A stretch of DNA of 54,314 bases from Hymenoscyphus infarciens (Eukaryota; Ascomycota; Leotiomycetes; Helotiales; Helotiaceae), in NCBI GenBank assembly GCA_001414345.1, contig LLCB01000360.1, forward strand, positions 1 through 54,314, in the 5' to 3' direction. The notes under the pieces are model-generated. The model was not told where the DNA came from, searched no databases, and worked only from the letters and a program-made list of their open reading frames with translations. Position numbers and translations under genes: made by a program. The stretch's first letter is position 1; each line of letters opens with the position of its first letter. This document shows positions 1 through 12,676 of the stretch, one piece after another.

Positions 1-410
1 CTAAACTATCTTATAACGTCTTCTAGTATACCTAGTTTTATAATAATACTATAGATATACTACTAAAAGAAGCTAGAACACTCTCTTAGAGGTTCTTAAG
101 AGTCTCTAAATCTACTAAAAAGACTTACTAACCTTATATATTATTTACTCTTATCTAGGCTAAAGTACTTTATAGTATAGAGGCTAGATAAGTAGATAAG
201 TTAATTATAAGTACTTTAAGTGTTAATTTAGATTAAATATAGAAATAGCCTATTTTAATAATAGTTTTCTAAAACTACGATAGTTTACGTAGTTTGTTTT
301 ACTCTTTTGTTAGATAGTTCTACTAATACTCCTAAAACTGTGTATAGTTTTAGGATCTAAAAACTGCGCTAAAACTACGATAGTTGAACATCCCACTACA
401 CTGTTTAAAT
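1..410. repeat. RIP-like AT-rich DNA, probable transposon remnant
   Basis: The stretch is very AT- and TpA-rich and has no usable reading frame, like the right end of the window. Around 264-390 it holds short inverted repeats and two copies of a 17-bp word (CTAAAACTACGATAGTT) about 100 bp apart. The composition changes sharply near 400. It probably is the end of an element that continues left of the window. No family is recognised. Confidence 0.55.
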
Positions 411-1880
411 AGGCGTTCAGGTTCGTGATCTACTGAGAGATACAAGGCGTACTCACAACATGGAAAATAGAATTCTAGCGATGGCTAATGAATTTTGGAA
501 GTTTTGAGATTATTGGAAGGGAGGGTTGCGATGCTGTAACGTGGGTTTTCAGACCGATATGTCGCTTAGAGGAATTCACCTGTATCTTGAGAGTTGGAAC
601 GAGTCATTTGGTTTCTGGGAGGAATGTAATTGGAGGGAGAGCAGTGGGTATGTAAACTATTAATTTAATTGGAAACAAGAATTTGGGAAACAGTAAGTTT
701 ACTAGGAATCTTGTTCTGTTCCCGAGCGGAAGACACCTATGCCTGAAGATTCTTGAAAGTGAGAGGTTATGGGTATCACATTTGTTGGCTGATTCTAGGT
801 TACATTCACTTTAAGAAACGGGGTACATCTGATTTTGCGCAGTACCAAGGTACCCTTGTACTTTGACTTTCAAAAACTAAGCTACCATCGAGATTCTAGT
901 AGACGCGGAAACAGTTGGAAGACGATGAGATGAGGGGAGAGAGGAGTCTCGAACACCCGTGACCCTGCCCTAGTCAATTAGAGAATGACGCTCACTGCCA
1001 GTTGCATGAACGCAATCCATGGTTCTTTTCTCGCAACGAGAACAAGTAAGAGAGTGGGGCTTTTATTTTGGTACACCAGATTTTGTAAGTGATGGGTGTA
1101 AAGTTCTAGTAGATAACTTATCCTCATTCTCCGTGGATGTTTAGGATAATTTGAAAATGAAGAGTGGATTCTTCTAAACATTGTCGGAGAATGAATGTAA
1201 TTGTTCTGGAATATTTAAGGAAGGGGGCTTAGAGTAAAGCTCGGGATACTTAACCAGATAGAGTTAAGCGCTATTGAAATTATTATGGAATTTATCTCTC
1301 TATTTTTCCTTTGTTGAAAGTAAGATATAGAGGTTTCGTTGACGGTTGGGGATTTTTACTGCTGCCGCTCCGTTAAATCGAACACGAGCGGATTTTATTG
1401 AAGTCAGATATTTATTCACTTCATTCTATGACTGAAGGAATCGGAGAAGGGCAAATATAGCGGGTCTACGAGGGCACCATCCGACTTTGGAAAGAAAGCG
1501 AGGTTGGGCATGACAGGCCCTCATGTAAAATGGGACCTACCAGTTTTCCAAACATTCCTCAAAGGTTCGCCCGGTTGTGTTGGAAGGTGTTGATGAAGAG
1601 ATGTGTAGAAAGAGGAAGGGATGGGTCGAGCTGGAAAGACTGTGTAATCTGATTGTTGGGGACTTGCAAAAGCTGTTACTATCAAATGTTACCTAGGTAT
1701 TTTGTTGTCGAAACTTTTATCATTATAGAATTAATAGCTTCACGCTGGGCAGGTACCCTTTTAGGTTGGTGAGAGCTTTAAATAGCAAAATTTGGTATAC
1801 GCGTGAGGAAATGAGGTGTTGCTGAAGAAGACTTTCTCTTAAGTGCGAGAGGGAAGTAACTATAAACTAAGTGATATCGC
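411..1880. other. Gene-free stretch of ordinary composition
   Basis: I find no open frame longer than about 67 codons, no splice-consistent exon chain and no recognisable domain. The base composition is normal, unlike the AT-rich DNA on both sides, so this is unique-sequence DNA caught between two RIP-like blocks. A T-arm-like word on the minus strand near 930-975 does not fold into a whole tRNA. Confidence 0.5.
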
Positions 1881-2420
1881 TAAAGCATTAGAATATAAGA
1901 GGTAGAAATAGTCTAATTCATAGAGATTTAATAGAGCTAAAGAACTATATAATCTAAGTAGTTTTTAAATAGTTTTATAAATAAGCTTATAACATTATAA
2001 GAATTGTCTTTTACTAATAAAGTAGTAAATTCTAACTTTAATCGTCTTTCTATTCTTTCTTAAGCTTTCTTCGCAAGATAGATATCAATTACCTTAATAA
2101 AACTTATATTAAAGTTTAATAATATTATCGCTAAAACTTTTAGTCTTTAAGTTTATAAGAATACTAGATATTGAGATTTTAAAGCTTTTTTATTAGTAAA
2201 ATTAACAATTTCTAAAGATTCTTTAGAGTTTCTTATTAATTTAGCTAGTTAACAATTTAATTAAAGCTTTTATAAAGCTAAAGAAGCTTATCTCTAAAGT
2301 AACTTCTAGATATTTTTATTACAAAGATAAATATTATTATAATAGCTAGTTTCTAATATCTTATATTTAAGAAACTTAGTACTTAAGCAAACATGTAGAG
2401 TAAAATATAAAGTAATTACG
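1881..2420. repeat. RIP-like AT-rich block
   Basis: This is a second AT/TA-rich block with stop codons in all frames and abrupt borders on both sides (normal sequence before about 1850 and after about 2430). It looks like a decayed transposon copy, but no protein motif survives well enough to name a family. Confidence 0.5.
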
Positions 2421-3017
2421 AAAATGGAAATCCTCTACGCTCGCTAGGTTCAGCCTCGCCTAATAAGACATAGTGAAAGGAAAGAAATTTATACCCGTCT
2501 GTTACCTATTAAATCTTTATCTATCCTAAATACACTCGGTGTTTCAGCCTATCTAGATGCTTATCTATTCCTTGCTGTCAAATGCCATCGTCTAATTCTT
2601 TTTACTCGTTTTGGTTTTTGTTGCCCATATTTCCGCAGAACCTTTCTCCCTTTTCACTATTAGTTCATCTTCTCAAATTGCCCAAATCGCACTATTATTG
2701 TGCATAAAGATAGAGCAGCATTCCTCCGAAAACCTCTTGCAAGTGAGTAACCTCTGTCCATGTTACCTAGGACAACCAACATTATTAGCTCCTGGGCGGC
2801 TTCACTATTCCTTGGGCGATGGTTGGTTCAAAATGGCTGTCTCCACTTTCAATCTCGGTTTGAATAAAACACTTGCAAAGGTTATTTTTCTTGTCACATG
2901 CAACGATAACTGTTCCCCTCAACATCTTCTTGAGCTTTTCTTATTCTTTCTATCTCTACTTCTAGAAAATAAAATAATCTTTCAGGTTTGCTCTTGGACT
3001 TCGTACCTTCTATATAT

Positions 3018-4750
3018 TTACTTCTTTGGTGCAACATCTTGAGAGTCTCATCAGTACTAGAATAGTACGTGCAAAGCGTCGACGTGGGAAACTTACTGAA
3101 CTGGAAATGAATAATATCACCATCTTGAACCACATAAGTCTTTCCTTCCTGTCGATACTTTCCTGCTGCTTTGATAGGTGCCATTGATTTGGCTCCCTCG
3201 CAGAGATCGTGGAAATCCTGGTAAGCTACGACCTCAGCCTTGATGAAACCTCGTTCAAAATCACCGTGGATTGCTCCAGCTACATGAAACAATTGGTTAG
3301 CTTCTCAGCATTTTTAAGTTGGGGGAAACATGCCAGCTTGTGGGGCTAAAGCTCCTCGAGGAATCGTCCAACATCTGATTTCTTTCTCTCCAGCTATTGA
3401 TATCATAAGTACTTGTCCTAACTTCTCGAGAAGGAAACCCACCAGTGAAATAGTACTGTAATCCCAATTTTGTGAAACCTTCAGTGATGATTTTATCCAA
3501 TTTACTCTTGACCTTGACTTCCTTCTCCTTCAAGAAAGCATCGACGGCTGCTTGGCCTCCCTCTTTCTTGAGTGCGTAAACCTTCTCTTCGAATTCTACG
3601 CTGAAGGGGATTATATCTCTTGGGACACCGCCATGTTCCGTGACCCATTTAGCGATCACGGGGAGGTATTTGGATTTTTGCCGGAGATAATCTTTCATTG
3701 TTAGATTGACGAGATAGATTACCGGTTTTGTGGTGATAAGTTGGATCTTTGGTTATGTTAGTGAGGATTGAGAGATTAAAACAAGAGTTTGTAACTTGCT
3801 CGTTCATTGATGAGTTCGATTTCTCCAGAGGTCCAGGTTCCGTCTCGGACTGGGGTGTTCTTCTCTAAGAGCTATAGAAGATTAAGTTAGCCATTTCATT
3901 TACTAGTTTCTAGGCGAACTCACTGCTTGAATCTTGGCTGTGGTACTTGGGAACAGAGGGTTCATCTTGAATTTACCCCCAGCTTTGCGCACGGTAGCTT
4001 CTTCTGCGACGATTTGTTTTTGAAGAATATCTAAATCCTTCTTACAAAGCTCACTTTGAATAGTTTCTACTAGAATTAACTTCTGTCTCTCAAGCAACCA
4101 CAATTCTCCAGAATAGATCACTTGCCTAAATCTCGGACAGGATCAATAGAATCGTCCACGTGAAGAACCTCATCGTTATCGAATGCTCGGACAACGTGGA
4201 ACATTCCATCCACCGCTTGAATGTGAGAGAGGAAAGCATTTCCGAGACCTTCTCCTTGAGAGGCTCCTTTTATGAGACCAGCAATATCGGTTACTTGGAG
4301 ATAAGCTGGGTACATGGAGGGTGGCTTCCAAAGATCGCAGAGAAAGTCCTGAATGGGTGTTAGTGAAAGGTGTTTTCAAATAAAGAAATTTTTATTTCGA
4401 CTAGCCACTCCAATTGATTCTCTCCCCATATAAGATTTTCTCAACCCGGGTCTCAATCGAAAGTTGAAACGTAATCGCCATCCAACCAAAACGACCTGAT
4501 CACACTTCCAAAAATAAAATTAAAAACTCACATATCTCTCATCCGGAACAGCACATCTCGCCTCGTTGGGGTCAATAGTACAAAATGGGAAATTTTCCGC
4601 TGGAGCACTCTGTTCAGTCAACAAATTGAACAAGGAACTCTTTCCGACGTTCGGTAATCCCACACATCCCATCTTGAGATTCTTGCGGACACGACCGAAA
4701 GCAACGACATTGGACTTAACGTCCACGGTGGCGGCTTTCTTTGGAGGCAT
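3018..4750 (-). CDS. OLA1: Obg-like ATPase 1 (YchF/Ola1 family)
   Basis: Cytosolic P-loop ATPase of the YchF/Ola1 subfamily of Obg-like TRAFAC proteins. The family binds ATP rather than GTP and associates with ribosomes. I join eight exons: 4750-4532, 4348-4126, 4066-3924, 3871-3800, 3746-3443, 3393-3334, 3279-3097 and 3037-3018. They give 407 residues in one frame (family about 395). Visible: Walker A GLPNVGKS at residues 31-38, the G3 motif [15 protein letters not shown]-type strand reading VIYLVNLTM in place of the NKxD motif (the Met looks normal for the fungal branch), and a C-terminal TGS domain with [10 protein letters not shown] and VQDGDI, ending NVAPKK. Introns 2, 4 and 6 have GC donors, forced by frame. 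There is no mitochondrial presequence, so this is the cytosolic form. Reading the last exon straight through the GTAAGT at 3096 would add an unrelated tail. Confidence 0.93.
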
Positions 4751-7749
4751 TTTGAAATCGTGAGAGGTGTTATAGGAAGTGATGGAGGGGTAACTTTTGG
4801 AAATAGAGGGGTGAAGTTTTGTTGTGAAGGATTGTTTGGAAGTGGCGTGACTTTTGGGGAGGGGCCGAGATGGACCCGGATTTTGGACAGGGATGGGTGA
4901 AAGGGGGGATTGTTCTCTTGTTGATTATCTCTTGAGATATCTTCTACTCCCAACTTCTGGAAGCATGAATTTGGAGTTGCAAAATATTCCAAAGTTTTCC
5001 CCACTACCTTACCCCAAAATCTGGCCTTTTCCGGGTATTGAAGTTAGAACCCCCTTCCACAACTTCAAAATTGGATGAGGTAAATGGTCATGCAAATGTT
5101 ACTCAAATCTCTTGTTTTGTCTTTGAGCATACAGGCTTCACTCTCTCGCTCAGTATACTCCAGCCCATTAAGTATAACTCCACTCCAACACTCTACAACG
5201 GGAAAAATACAGAGGGCACTAGGAGAAAGCAAGCAACAACAACAACAAAGACTCGAAAGTTCAGGAAACCCCTACCATTTCTAGTTGTCTAAGATTGGTA
5301 CCGTTAACGAAGAGAGGGAAGGGCGAAGCCTATTTAATACGCCAAATCGACTGCGACATTATGCTGACGATAGATTTTGGGAGGAGCAGTTACTCAGAAC
5401 GGAGGCTAGCGGCTCATAATCATCTCTTCGTCTACTACTTACTAGGAACACTTTAGGTATAGAAATTCGCATGACCTCCTACCTCTCTCTTCTCCAGAAA
5501 AACGCAGCTTGGCCTTGAGCTTTTTATGGCTGGAGTGATGTTAAGGTTTGAGGCAAGCTCCGAGCAAACAGAGACCTAATTTCTGGGAAGGACTCGGGTT
5601 ATTAGGTGGTGAATTCTGGAAACCTAAAGTATTCGAACGTTTGTTTCTTTCTACTGTCAAACAACTGCTTGTTGTCGAATATTAGCTTTCGCCATGCCAA
5701 GATTAGAAAGTGCTTTGCTAACCAAAGGGTAGTGAATAAGGATCTAGAAAACACCATGTACCTTTTTCAGGTTCATAGTATCTCATAATACTACCAGTCT
5801 CTTTCATAAAACGAATCTGGACCAGGTAGTGCCGCGATGTCATGAAAACCGTATGATCCGATGAACTCAGTTACGGTTCCCTTTTACCAGCCAAGTATCA
5901 GTAATAGCGATTTTTTATGTCAATCAATACATTATCTCTATGGTGGGATCCTCGGTATTAGTTGACATGAACAGACATGTCTCAGCTTCACTTTTTTGCT
6001 TGAGAACTCTGGAGTATAAATAAAATGGCCAGTCTCATTGTTTCCAAAGGAATTATGCAAACTACCAGACAACAGCACCCTAGTCGGAGTGGTAGAGGCT
6101 GGAAGGAAGTTCCAAAGAAAACACCGGGCTAGTTTGTCGCGATGTATCGCTTGTTGTTAGGAGGTGAATTCAACAAAGCATCTGAAAAAGGAGCGCCGTG
6201 AGAGGAATTCGAAGGTTTATATCTCGGATTAATTTCTACTGTCCAATCTTTAATCGCTGTTGAATGTTCCCCTCTCACCAGGTACACCTATACTTCAAGA
6301 CTTTTGGTAGAAGAGTACCGTCCGTACCTGAGGGTCACAACTATTTATATTGTGTGAATATCTACAGATGACACGGGGCGCAGGTAATTCCTGTTGTGTT
6401 TGAAACCGCGTCAGCGCCCTATGGTTCCTGGGAGTGAGCCCATTATTAAATAATACGAATCCACGGAGCAATCACTGAGTCTAGGGCTTCGAGAACTCCA
6501 AGATCCGAGGTGGACTAAACATCGTTTACAAAGTCAATAGAGTCCGTTCATTGCCACTTTGATCAAGTCTGAACCTCGTCACCTAACTATCTCGATTTTA
6601 GATGCAGTTTCAAAGGGGCGGAATTGGAAGAATCCCGAGAGTTGCTGTGAATCCAGAAAACTTACTGTGATGTTAGAATAAAATAAACCATAAAACGTCA
6701 TCTTGGGCGTGCTTTTCCTCTTTTCGCATGAATATCAATGAAGTTGAAGCCGTCTGCAACTCGCCATCAGTGTGAGTGTTCAAGTTTCACTCTCGGATAC
6801 TGAAAGTCAGCGAAGAAGTACTAAAACAGGAGCATGAGGAGGACATCTTCGTTACTTAACCCCTTTGGCCAAAGAAAAGAAAAACCGTTTTCGGGCTGGC
6901 CTAGTCTGAATCACTGGATATATCTCAGACTTGGCAGGGATACCACTCAATATTGACTGGTAGTATGAGAGAGCATGAAGTCATTAGTCTGAAAGTCTGA
7001 AGTCTCGATTTCAAGATCCGAACGTTCATGATTATTCGAGAGCGGTTTCGCTATCATTTGCTTTATTGCTATCAAAATCTTATCAGCTGTCATTGTGGAG
7101 TAGCAGCTTCAGTGAATGAAACAGCCCTGGGCAGGAAATACCACTCCCATTTCTAATTCCCTTTTTACTAGTCGTGGGTTCGTTAGCGTCATCTGTGCTG
7201 TCCTGTGCCAAAGCCAGCACTAAGGCCATTTTTTTCTAAAGCAGAAGCTTCTGCCCAAAGCTGCCAAGCAACCAAGCGAAAGTACCAGAACTTATAAGAC
7301 GGAACTTCGTCCCAAGCTGTACATCAGAGGTACTCAAAGCGTGACTTTACAGCAACTTACACAACTGACGAAACAAAAGAGCGTTCAGCTACGACAATTT
7401 ATTTATTTAGCATTCTCATCGCTTACAGTAATCCCGCAAGTTTTAAGCATTCATAAGAAAAAAGAGGGAATGAAAGGTATGTAAATATATACATAGAGAT
7501 TGAATCAGCAAAAGATTCGTGGCCGAGTGAAGCTCTAGGCTTGGGGAATCTCTAGTTTTAGATATTCCATGACATCCAAACAGCGTGGTAACGAGATAAT
7601 CAAGTACACGATTTAAACCAATTGATTATTAAATGATTTGAGTTGATTTTCAGCAGTAGCCTAAAATACTCTGATTTGAGTACTCTATGCTTCAAAAGCA
7701 AAGGAAGTCATCAAATGATTTCCTACGCTGCCTCCAAAGCTCGGGTATT
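4751..7749. other. 3-kb gene-poor intergenic stretch
   Basis: It holds the OLA1 promoter next to 4751 and nothing else I can support. The longest open frames are 60-84 codons without splice partners or recognisable domains. Composition is ordinary and not RIP-like. A non-coding RNA or a small unrecognised gene cannot be excluded. Confidence 0.5.
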
Positions 7750-8234
7750 TCATGGACCAGAGATTTCCTCATAAACACAGGGAAAAACCCCTGAACAATT
7801 CGATAAGTAAGCGATCTCTTCTCTCCTCCCGGTCCTTACTCCCGAACCAAACACAACCCACCCTCAAGACATCCACTACACCTACAGGGAAACTTACCGA
7901 AACCTTCCTTCTCCAGCCTCCAAAGCAAAATATGAAGCGCCATCCTACTCCTAGAGTGCCAACCTGCAACCTCCACGTTAGAAAATCCTCTCAAACCATC
8001 AAAGAAAGTAGCTAACTCCTTGCAATCGGGCTCCGCGATTTCCTCTAGGGTAAGAGGACGACGCATAAGTTTCTCATCAAACAAAATAGCGTCGAGCTTG
8101 AGTACTTTTGCACGCTGCTTTTTAGACCAGCTGTCTACACTTTCCTTACTTAAGTTTCTGGAGATGGGGTGGGCTAGACGGACCCAAGAATGGGGGATGG
8201 GGTATGGGTTATTTCTTTTGCGAAGGGGAAACAT
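7750..8234 (-). CDS. Small hypothetical protein, two exons
   Basis: I do not recognise the family. Exon 1 (8234-7898) is a 112-codon frame ending at a good donor (G|GTAAGT). A 107-nt intron and an acceptor TTCAG|G lead to a short second exon (7790-7750), giving about 125 residues. The protein is soluble-looking, rich in Lys/Arg near the N terminus. A well-ordered middle reads KLDAILFDEK, RRPLTLEEIAEPD, TFFDGL and MALHILLWRLEKEG, which looks like real coding sequence with alternating charged and hydrophobic helices. No membrane segment or signal peptide is visible. The start may be further upstream if more exons exist. It lies upstream of OLA1 on the same strand with 3 kb between them. Confidence 0.4.
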
Positions 8235-9314
8235 TTTGAATGCTTTGTTAACTCTAGGTTGATGTATGGGGTTGACGGTCGGAATTCTCTCCCAAATTAT
8301 ATAAGTACAATGAATTTGTTATATGCATTGTTACTAATGTTGTTTTGCATTTGGATCATCTCTCTCGTGTCTCTTTGTCTCTTCGGCGACTCGTCAAAGA
8401 CTAAGAGGAGCACCACAGCCGTGGAAAAGCCACTTAGACCGACCAATAAGAGTCCAAAACAAACCTGACATATTTGGACTTGAAAACATCTTTGTCCAGA
8501 ATTCCAATTAACTGAGAGTTGATTCTCTTAATAACAATCACTCTCGAATTCTACCGACTCTACTTGGCTAGAGAAGTGATACTGTGTAACATATCTTTGT
8601 CGATCGTGTTATTGCAGCTCTTCGATTTGTGGACTTGTCATTTCGTCTGTTTAGAGGGATTGAGGGGTTAGTCTCGCCAATCTTCAGATACCCCCCAGAG
8701 GCGAAGTTCAACAAGATGGGAGAAGAGAGGAAGATCTCGGAAAGCTCCGTTTGTTTACTCCCAAGAGAACGACTGATAAAATAGTTAGTCATTGAGAAGA
8801 ATACAGTTCATCCAGCTCCCAACAAAAGTATTACCTCATTCTTGATAACTCCAAATGTAACCAGATGAACCTATAGAGTTCACCATCTCTTATCCGGCAA
8901 CTTAGAAACCCAGACTACAAGTTGTAATATAAACAAGCAATAAAACAATAAGTCTCCTCTTATAAACATGCATCTTTGTATTGCATACCTGCCAGCCTAC
9001 CCCTCAGCTGAACCAGGGTACCTCCTGTGACAATGCCCCGCTATTACGTGGGCCTTGACGTCGAGCTGCGACACCTCACCTTGAGTAGAAGAAGCAAGTT
9101 CATTCTCATTTAGAATTCCATTCACTTCTCCTAAACTCATCCATGAACCATATTCACACCTCGCAATCACTCATCGAAAACTAAAAGGTACGTGAAGAGT
9201 GCAGAGACCTCAAGCTATCTACCCCGCCAACAAGCTAACCCCGCTAACCACCTCACCACATCGTTTCAGCTCTCTCAAAGCTCCCAACCTCAACCATCAA
9301 ATCAACAAACCAAA
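8235..9314. promoter_or_regulatory. Intergenic region between divergent genes
   Basis: This stretch separates the hypothetical gene on the minus strand from the beta-flanking gene on the plus strand and must carry both promoters. The last 200 bases before 9315 are CT/CA-rich, typical of fungal 5' leaders. No further gene or specific operator is recognisable. Confidence 0.4.
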
Positions 9315-9962
9315 ATGTCAGGACAAGATTACTACTCCGGAGCCAGTATGGAGTCCAACAACGGGGGTGGTCGAAGAAACGATGACTACGATTCCGACGA
9401 CGAGAACATGCAATCCGCAACTCGCCACGCAGAGAGAAACGCCGGAAGCCATGGCAGTGCAGATATGTTTTCCAGTATCATCAGTTCCCTAGCTGGAAAC
9501 AAACAATCCGTTGGTCAACAACCTATTGATGAACAACGTGTGTTCCCTTCTCATTTCTCTTCCTTCAACCACGCTAAAAGTCCGTAAACTAATACCAATC
9601 CCTTCCCAACAGACGCAGTGAAATCCCACCAACAATTCTTCGGCAACTCCGCCGAACCCCAATCCGCATCCTCCGCCTCCATGGGTTCCGCAGCCGCCAT
9701 GCAAGCTTTGAAAATGTTCACAGGCGGTTCCTCATCCGGCCAACAATCGAACTCACAAAATGCCTTCGTCGGAATGGCAATGGCACAAGCTAGCAAACTG
9801 TTCGATAACCAGGCCGCAGCTGGAAAGGTAGCAAGTGGAGAGAATAAGGAGAGTGCGGTACAACAGGCGGGTGAAATGGCGTTGAAGATGTACATGCAGA
9901 GTGGTGGAAAATCAGGGGGTGGTAGTGGAGGGTTGATGGGGTTGGCTAGTAAGTTTTTGTAG
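9315..9962 (+). CDS. Beta-flanking-type protein (DUF7721-like)
   Basis: Two exons, 9315-9537 and 9613-9962, give 190 residues. The intron has donor C|GTGTGT, an ACTAAT branch site and acceptor AACAG, and both exon frames join exactly (DEQ|HAVKSHQQFFG). The N-terminal part is disordered and hydrophilic (Gly, Asn, Asp and Ser rich, with DYDSDDEN). The rest holds repeated Ala/Gln/Met-rich helices (SAAAMQALKMF, AMAQASKLFD, AGEMALKMYMQ) before a Gly-rich linker and LMGLASKFL end. This pattern matches the fungal 'beta-flanking protein' group, whose function is poorly known; a role in stress or desiccation responses has been suggested for similar proteins, but nothing here proves it. It is convergent with the MFS gene. 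Confidence 0.8.
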
Positions 9963-10647
9963 AGAGTGAGGACAGAGGAGGGGAGGGGAGGGGATGAAGG
10001 TTTCTGCTGGCCGGAATAAAAGCAACGAGGATCATTGAAATTATGATTATGAGTTGTTTTCAATGCGAACTCTTGTTTGTATGGTCGATGCATTGTGAAA
10101 AATATACAATATATCGTGAGATAATTTAGTGTTTTTTAACTCCAATTCTATTCACGGGTTACCTGAGGCTAGAAATAGCAAACAGATACCCCAAAGATTT
10201 TCATTTGTAGGTAATCTCGGAAAAGCTTCGACGAGAGAAAATGCTCATATATCTACCTAAAAAAATATTTATTGGAATTTACATGTTCTATTGGCAGTTA
10301 ATTTATAAATAGAGTGTATCCTAAATGTTGGTAGATAGCTCATTGAAGTACGCAACCTTCCTTTTTTTTCTCAATTTAAAAAACTAGTGATTGAGGAATG
10401 AGGCTGCAATTATAACTTAATTATATCTATCTATATATAAACCCCTCTATTCTATCCACAAGAGTTGAGTACACCCAGAACCCAGACACCAGATACCAGG
10501 TACCTAAACACCCAGCAACTCCGTCCCTAACACCAACACCAATGCGATAGACCAAGTCCCATTGATAATTCCAGTTCCCCCAAAAAAACCAAAGTACAAC
10601 CACTCCACACACAATATTTTATACAAACTCCCAAAAAAGCCCATGTC
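9963..10647. other. Convergent 3' intergenic region
   Basis: This holds the 3' ends of the beta-flanking gene (+) and the MFS gene (-). It becomes AT-rich toward 10120-10440 with short AT tracts, consistent with 3' processing signals of both transcripts. No gene is seen. Confidence 0.45.
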
Positions 10648-12676
10648 CTACTTCTCTATATTATCCTCACTACCAACAACCACACTACTACCACTCTCCC
10701 CACTCTCCGGGTCAATAACCTTAGCATTATCCCCATTAAAAGCCTGCTTAGTATCCAACTCCTGATTCAAACTATACCCCTTCGTAAACAAACTACTAAC
10801 AAGCCCCACAGCCGCAAGCGCAGTCATCAAAATCCAAATACTCCCCAAAGCATCAGAATAAGCCTGAATAAGGTCCGTCCTCATCTGACCATGTGGCATC
10901 TGCTTGATAACAGTGACCAGCGCAGCAGCATCCTTACTGTATTGCGAAGCCAAAGGAGCAAGAGCAGGATATGAGAGGAGCTTAGATTTAATCTGGTTCT
11001 GGAATGCGACGCCGGAGACGGCGACACCGATGGATTGTCCAAAGACGCGGGAGAAGGAGTAGAATGCTGCGGCGTGGCCTGCGTCTCGGGGACGACCTGC
11101 GGCTTGAACACCGAGACCCATGGCTGGGAAGAGCATTCCTGTTCCGATACTGACGATAATGTTTAGGAAGAGCCATGCCGGGATGGAGGAAGTTGGTTTG
11201 AGGAGGAGGAGAAGTCCCGATCCAAGAGTTGTGAGGAGCCAGCCGACCCAGATGGCCCATCGATAACGACCTGTGATGGCACATACGATACCGACGACAA
11301 CAGCCATAGGAGCGACAAAACCACTTTCGGGGAGCACGGCTACACCGGAAATAATTGGGGTGTATCCTTTGACAGCTTCATAGTAGAGGGGGAGGAAGTA
11401 CAGGAGGGACCAGAGGATGATTCCATGGAGAATGGTACCAGTATATGTGATGAGCATCGATCGGTTGTTGAAAATTATGCCTCGAATGATGGGCTCGATG
11501 AAGTTGCCCTCGCGAGCATTGCCGTCGGCATCGAATGCTTTCTTTGATAGGCGACGTTCATATAATCCGAATACTACCATACAAGCGAGACCAAAAAGGA
11601 GAGGGAAAAGCACACGCCAAGAGTCCCATGCGTACATTACTCCGCCTGTAAATCGAGTTAGAACAATTTCAAAAACACATTTGATAGAAATGGAAATTTA
11701 CCCCATGTAACGGGAATCAAGAAAGAAACAGTGCTACCGATGAAGATGATACTTCCAATCCAGTCGAAATGCTTGATCTTGGTTGCGACGCTACCAGGAA
11801 GTTTGTCGAGCTTCATGAAGAATATGATGGCACCGGCCCCGACACCGATTATTGGAAGGTTGATCCAAAATATCCAACGCCAACTGACATTTTGAGCGAA
11901 TGCGCCGCCCATTAATGGACCTGTTACTGAGCCCAATGCCCATACAGCACCCAAGTATCCAAACCAGACTGGTGAATGTTAGCGATGAAGTTTTAAAACC
12001 GAAGTGTATTGCTTACCTCCTCGAACTTTCAAGGGGACGAGATCTGTAACGAGAATTTCACCGAGGGTCAAAATTCCACCACCACCAATACCTTGAATCG
12101 AGCGACCAACAAGCCTGTTGGCATGTTAGTGTATTGAACATAGTGATCTATAAGCTGATGGACATACATGTAAGTGAAATCCTTAGACACAGCAGCTACG
12201 ATAGATCCAACAGCAAAGAACAATGAAGAGAGAAGAAGAATCTGCACAAATTAGCATCAAAACTCCAACCATGATACCAATAGACTGCAACGAACCTCCT
12301 TTCTACCAAAGACATGAGATAATCCAGCAATAACAGGCTGGAAAACCGCACTGGTTAACAAGAAACTTGTTCCTGACCAGAAGGCCTCAATCGCAGTACC
12401 GTGCAATTTCTCCGCGATCATTGGCAGAGCAATACTCAACGATGTGGCATCGAGAGCTGCTACGAGTGTAATGATACATAACGAAAGGAACGCCAACATG
12501 AAATTTCGAGAGGGTTTGAATTCGCCTGAATCAGGATCTTCGAGGGGTGGAAGAGGGTTGTCTTCTTTGGTATTTATCTGTTGCTCCAGGTTGGCAACGA
12601 AGCCACTCGCGATTGAGGAGGAAGTAGTCGAGGCATCGACTGATTTCGAGGGTTTTGATGCCATTTCTTTGGCCAT
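10648..12676 (-). CDS. MFS multidrug transporter, DHA2 (14-TM) type
   Basis: Plasma-membrane drug:proton antiporter of the DHA2 family. Five exons, 12676-12296, 12241-12168, 12114-12017, 11968-11702 and 11645-10648, give about 605 residues in one frame, the usual size. Motif A-like [10 protein letters not shown] follows TM2, [10 protein letters not shown] precedes TM4-5, and the DHA signature [10 protein letters not shown] (motif C) is in TM5. Fourteen hydrophobic segments can be traced. A hydrophilic N-terminal tail (about 50 residues) and a C-terminal Asp/Ser/Glu-rich tail are cytosolic. The first ATG in frame is at 12676 (MAKEMASK); the next, at 12664, is also possible. The codon at 12691 that opens the longer frame is TTG, so I do not use it. 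No cluster of metabolite genes lies beside it, so the substrate is unknown. Confidence 0.9.

Noticed and set aside
930..1000. tRNA gene on the minus strand
   Set aside because: A T-arm-like word (GGGTGTTCGAGACTCC) is present, but no matching acceptor stem, D-arm or proper anticodon loop could be formed.
2611..3042. Plus-strand 143-codon frame over the OLA1 3' end
   Set aside because: It overlaps the real last exons of OLA1 on the other strand and its 3' UTR, and has no domain.
4618..5004. Minus-strand 128-codon frame upstream of OLA1 exon 1
   Set aside because: It is another reading frame over OLA1 exon 1 and its 5' leader, without domain or conservation cues.
9551..10093. Minus-strand 180-codon frame
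   Set aside because: It is opposite exon 2 of the beta-flanking gene; the Ala/Pro/Cys-rich product is a mirror of the true Gly/Ala/Gln-rich coding strand.
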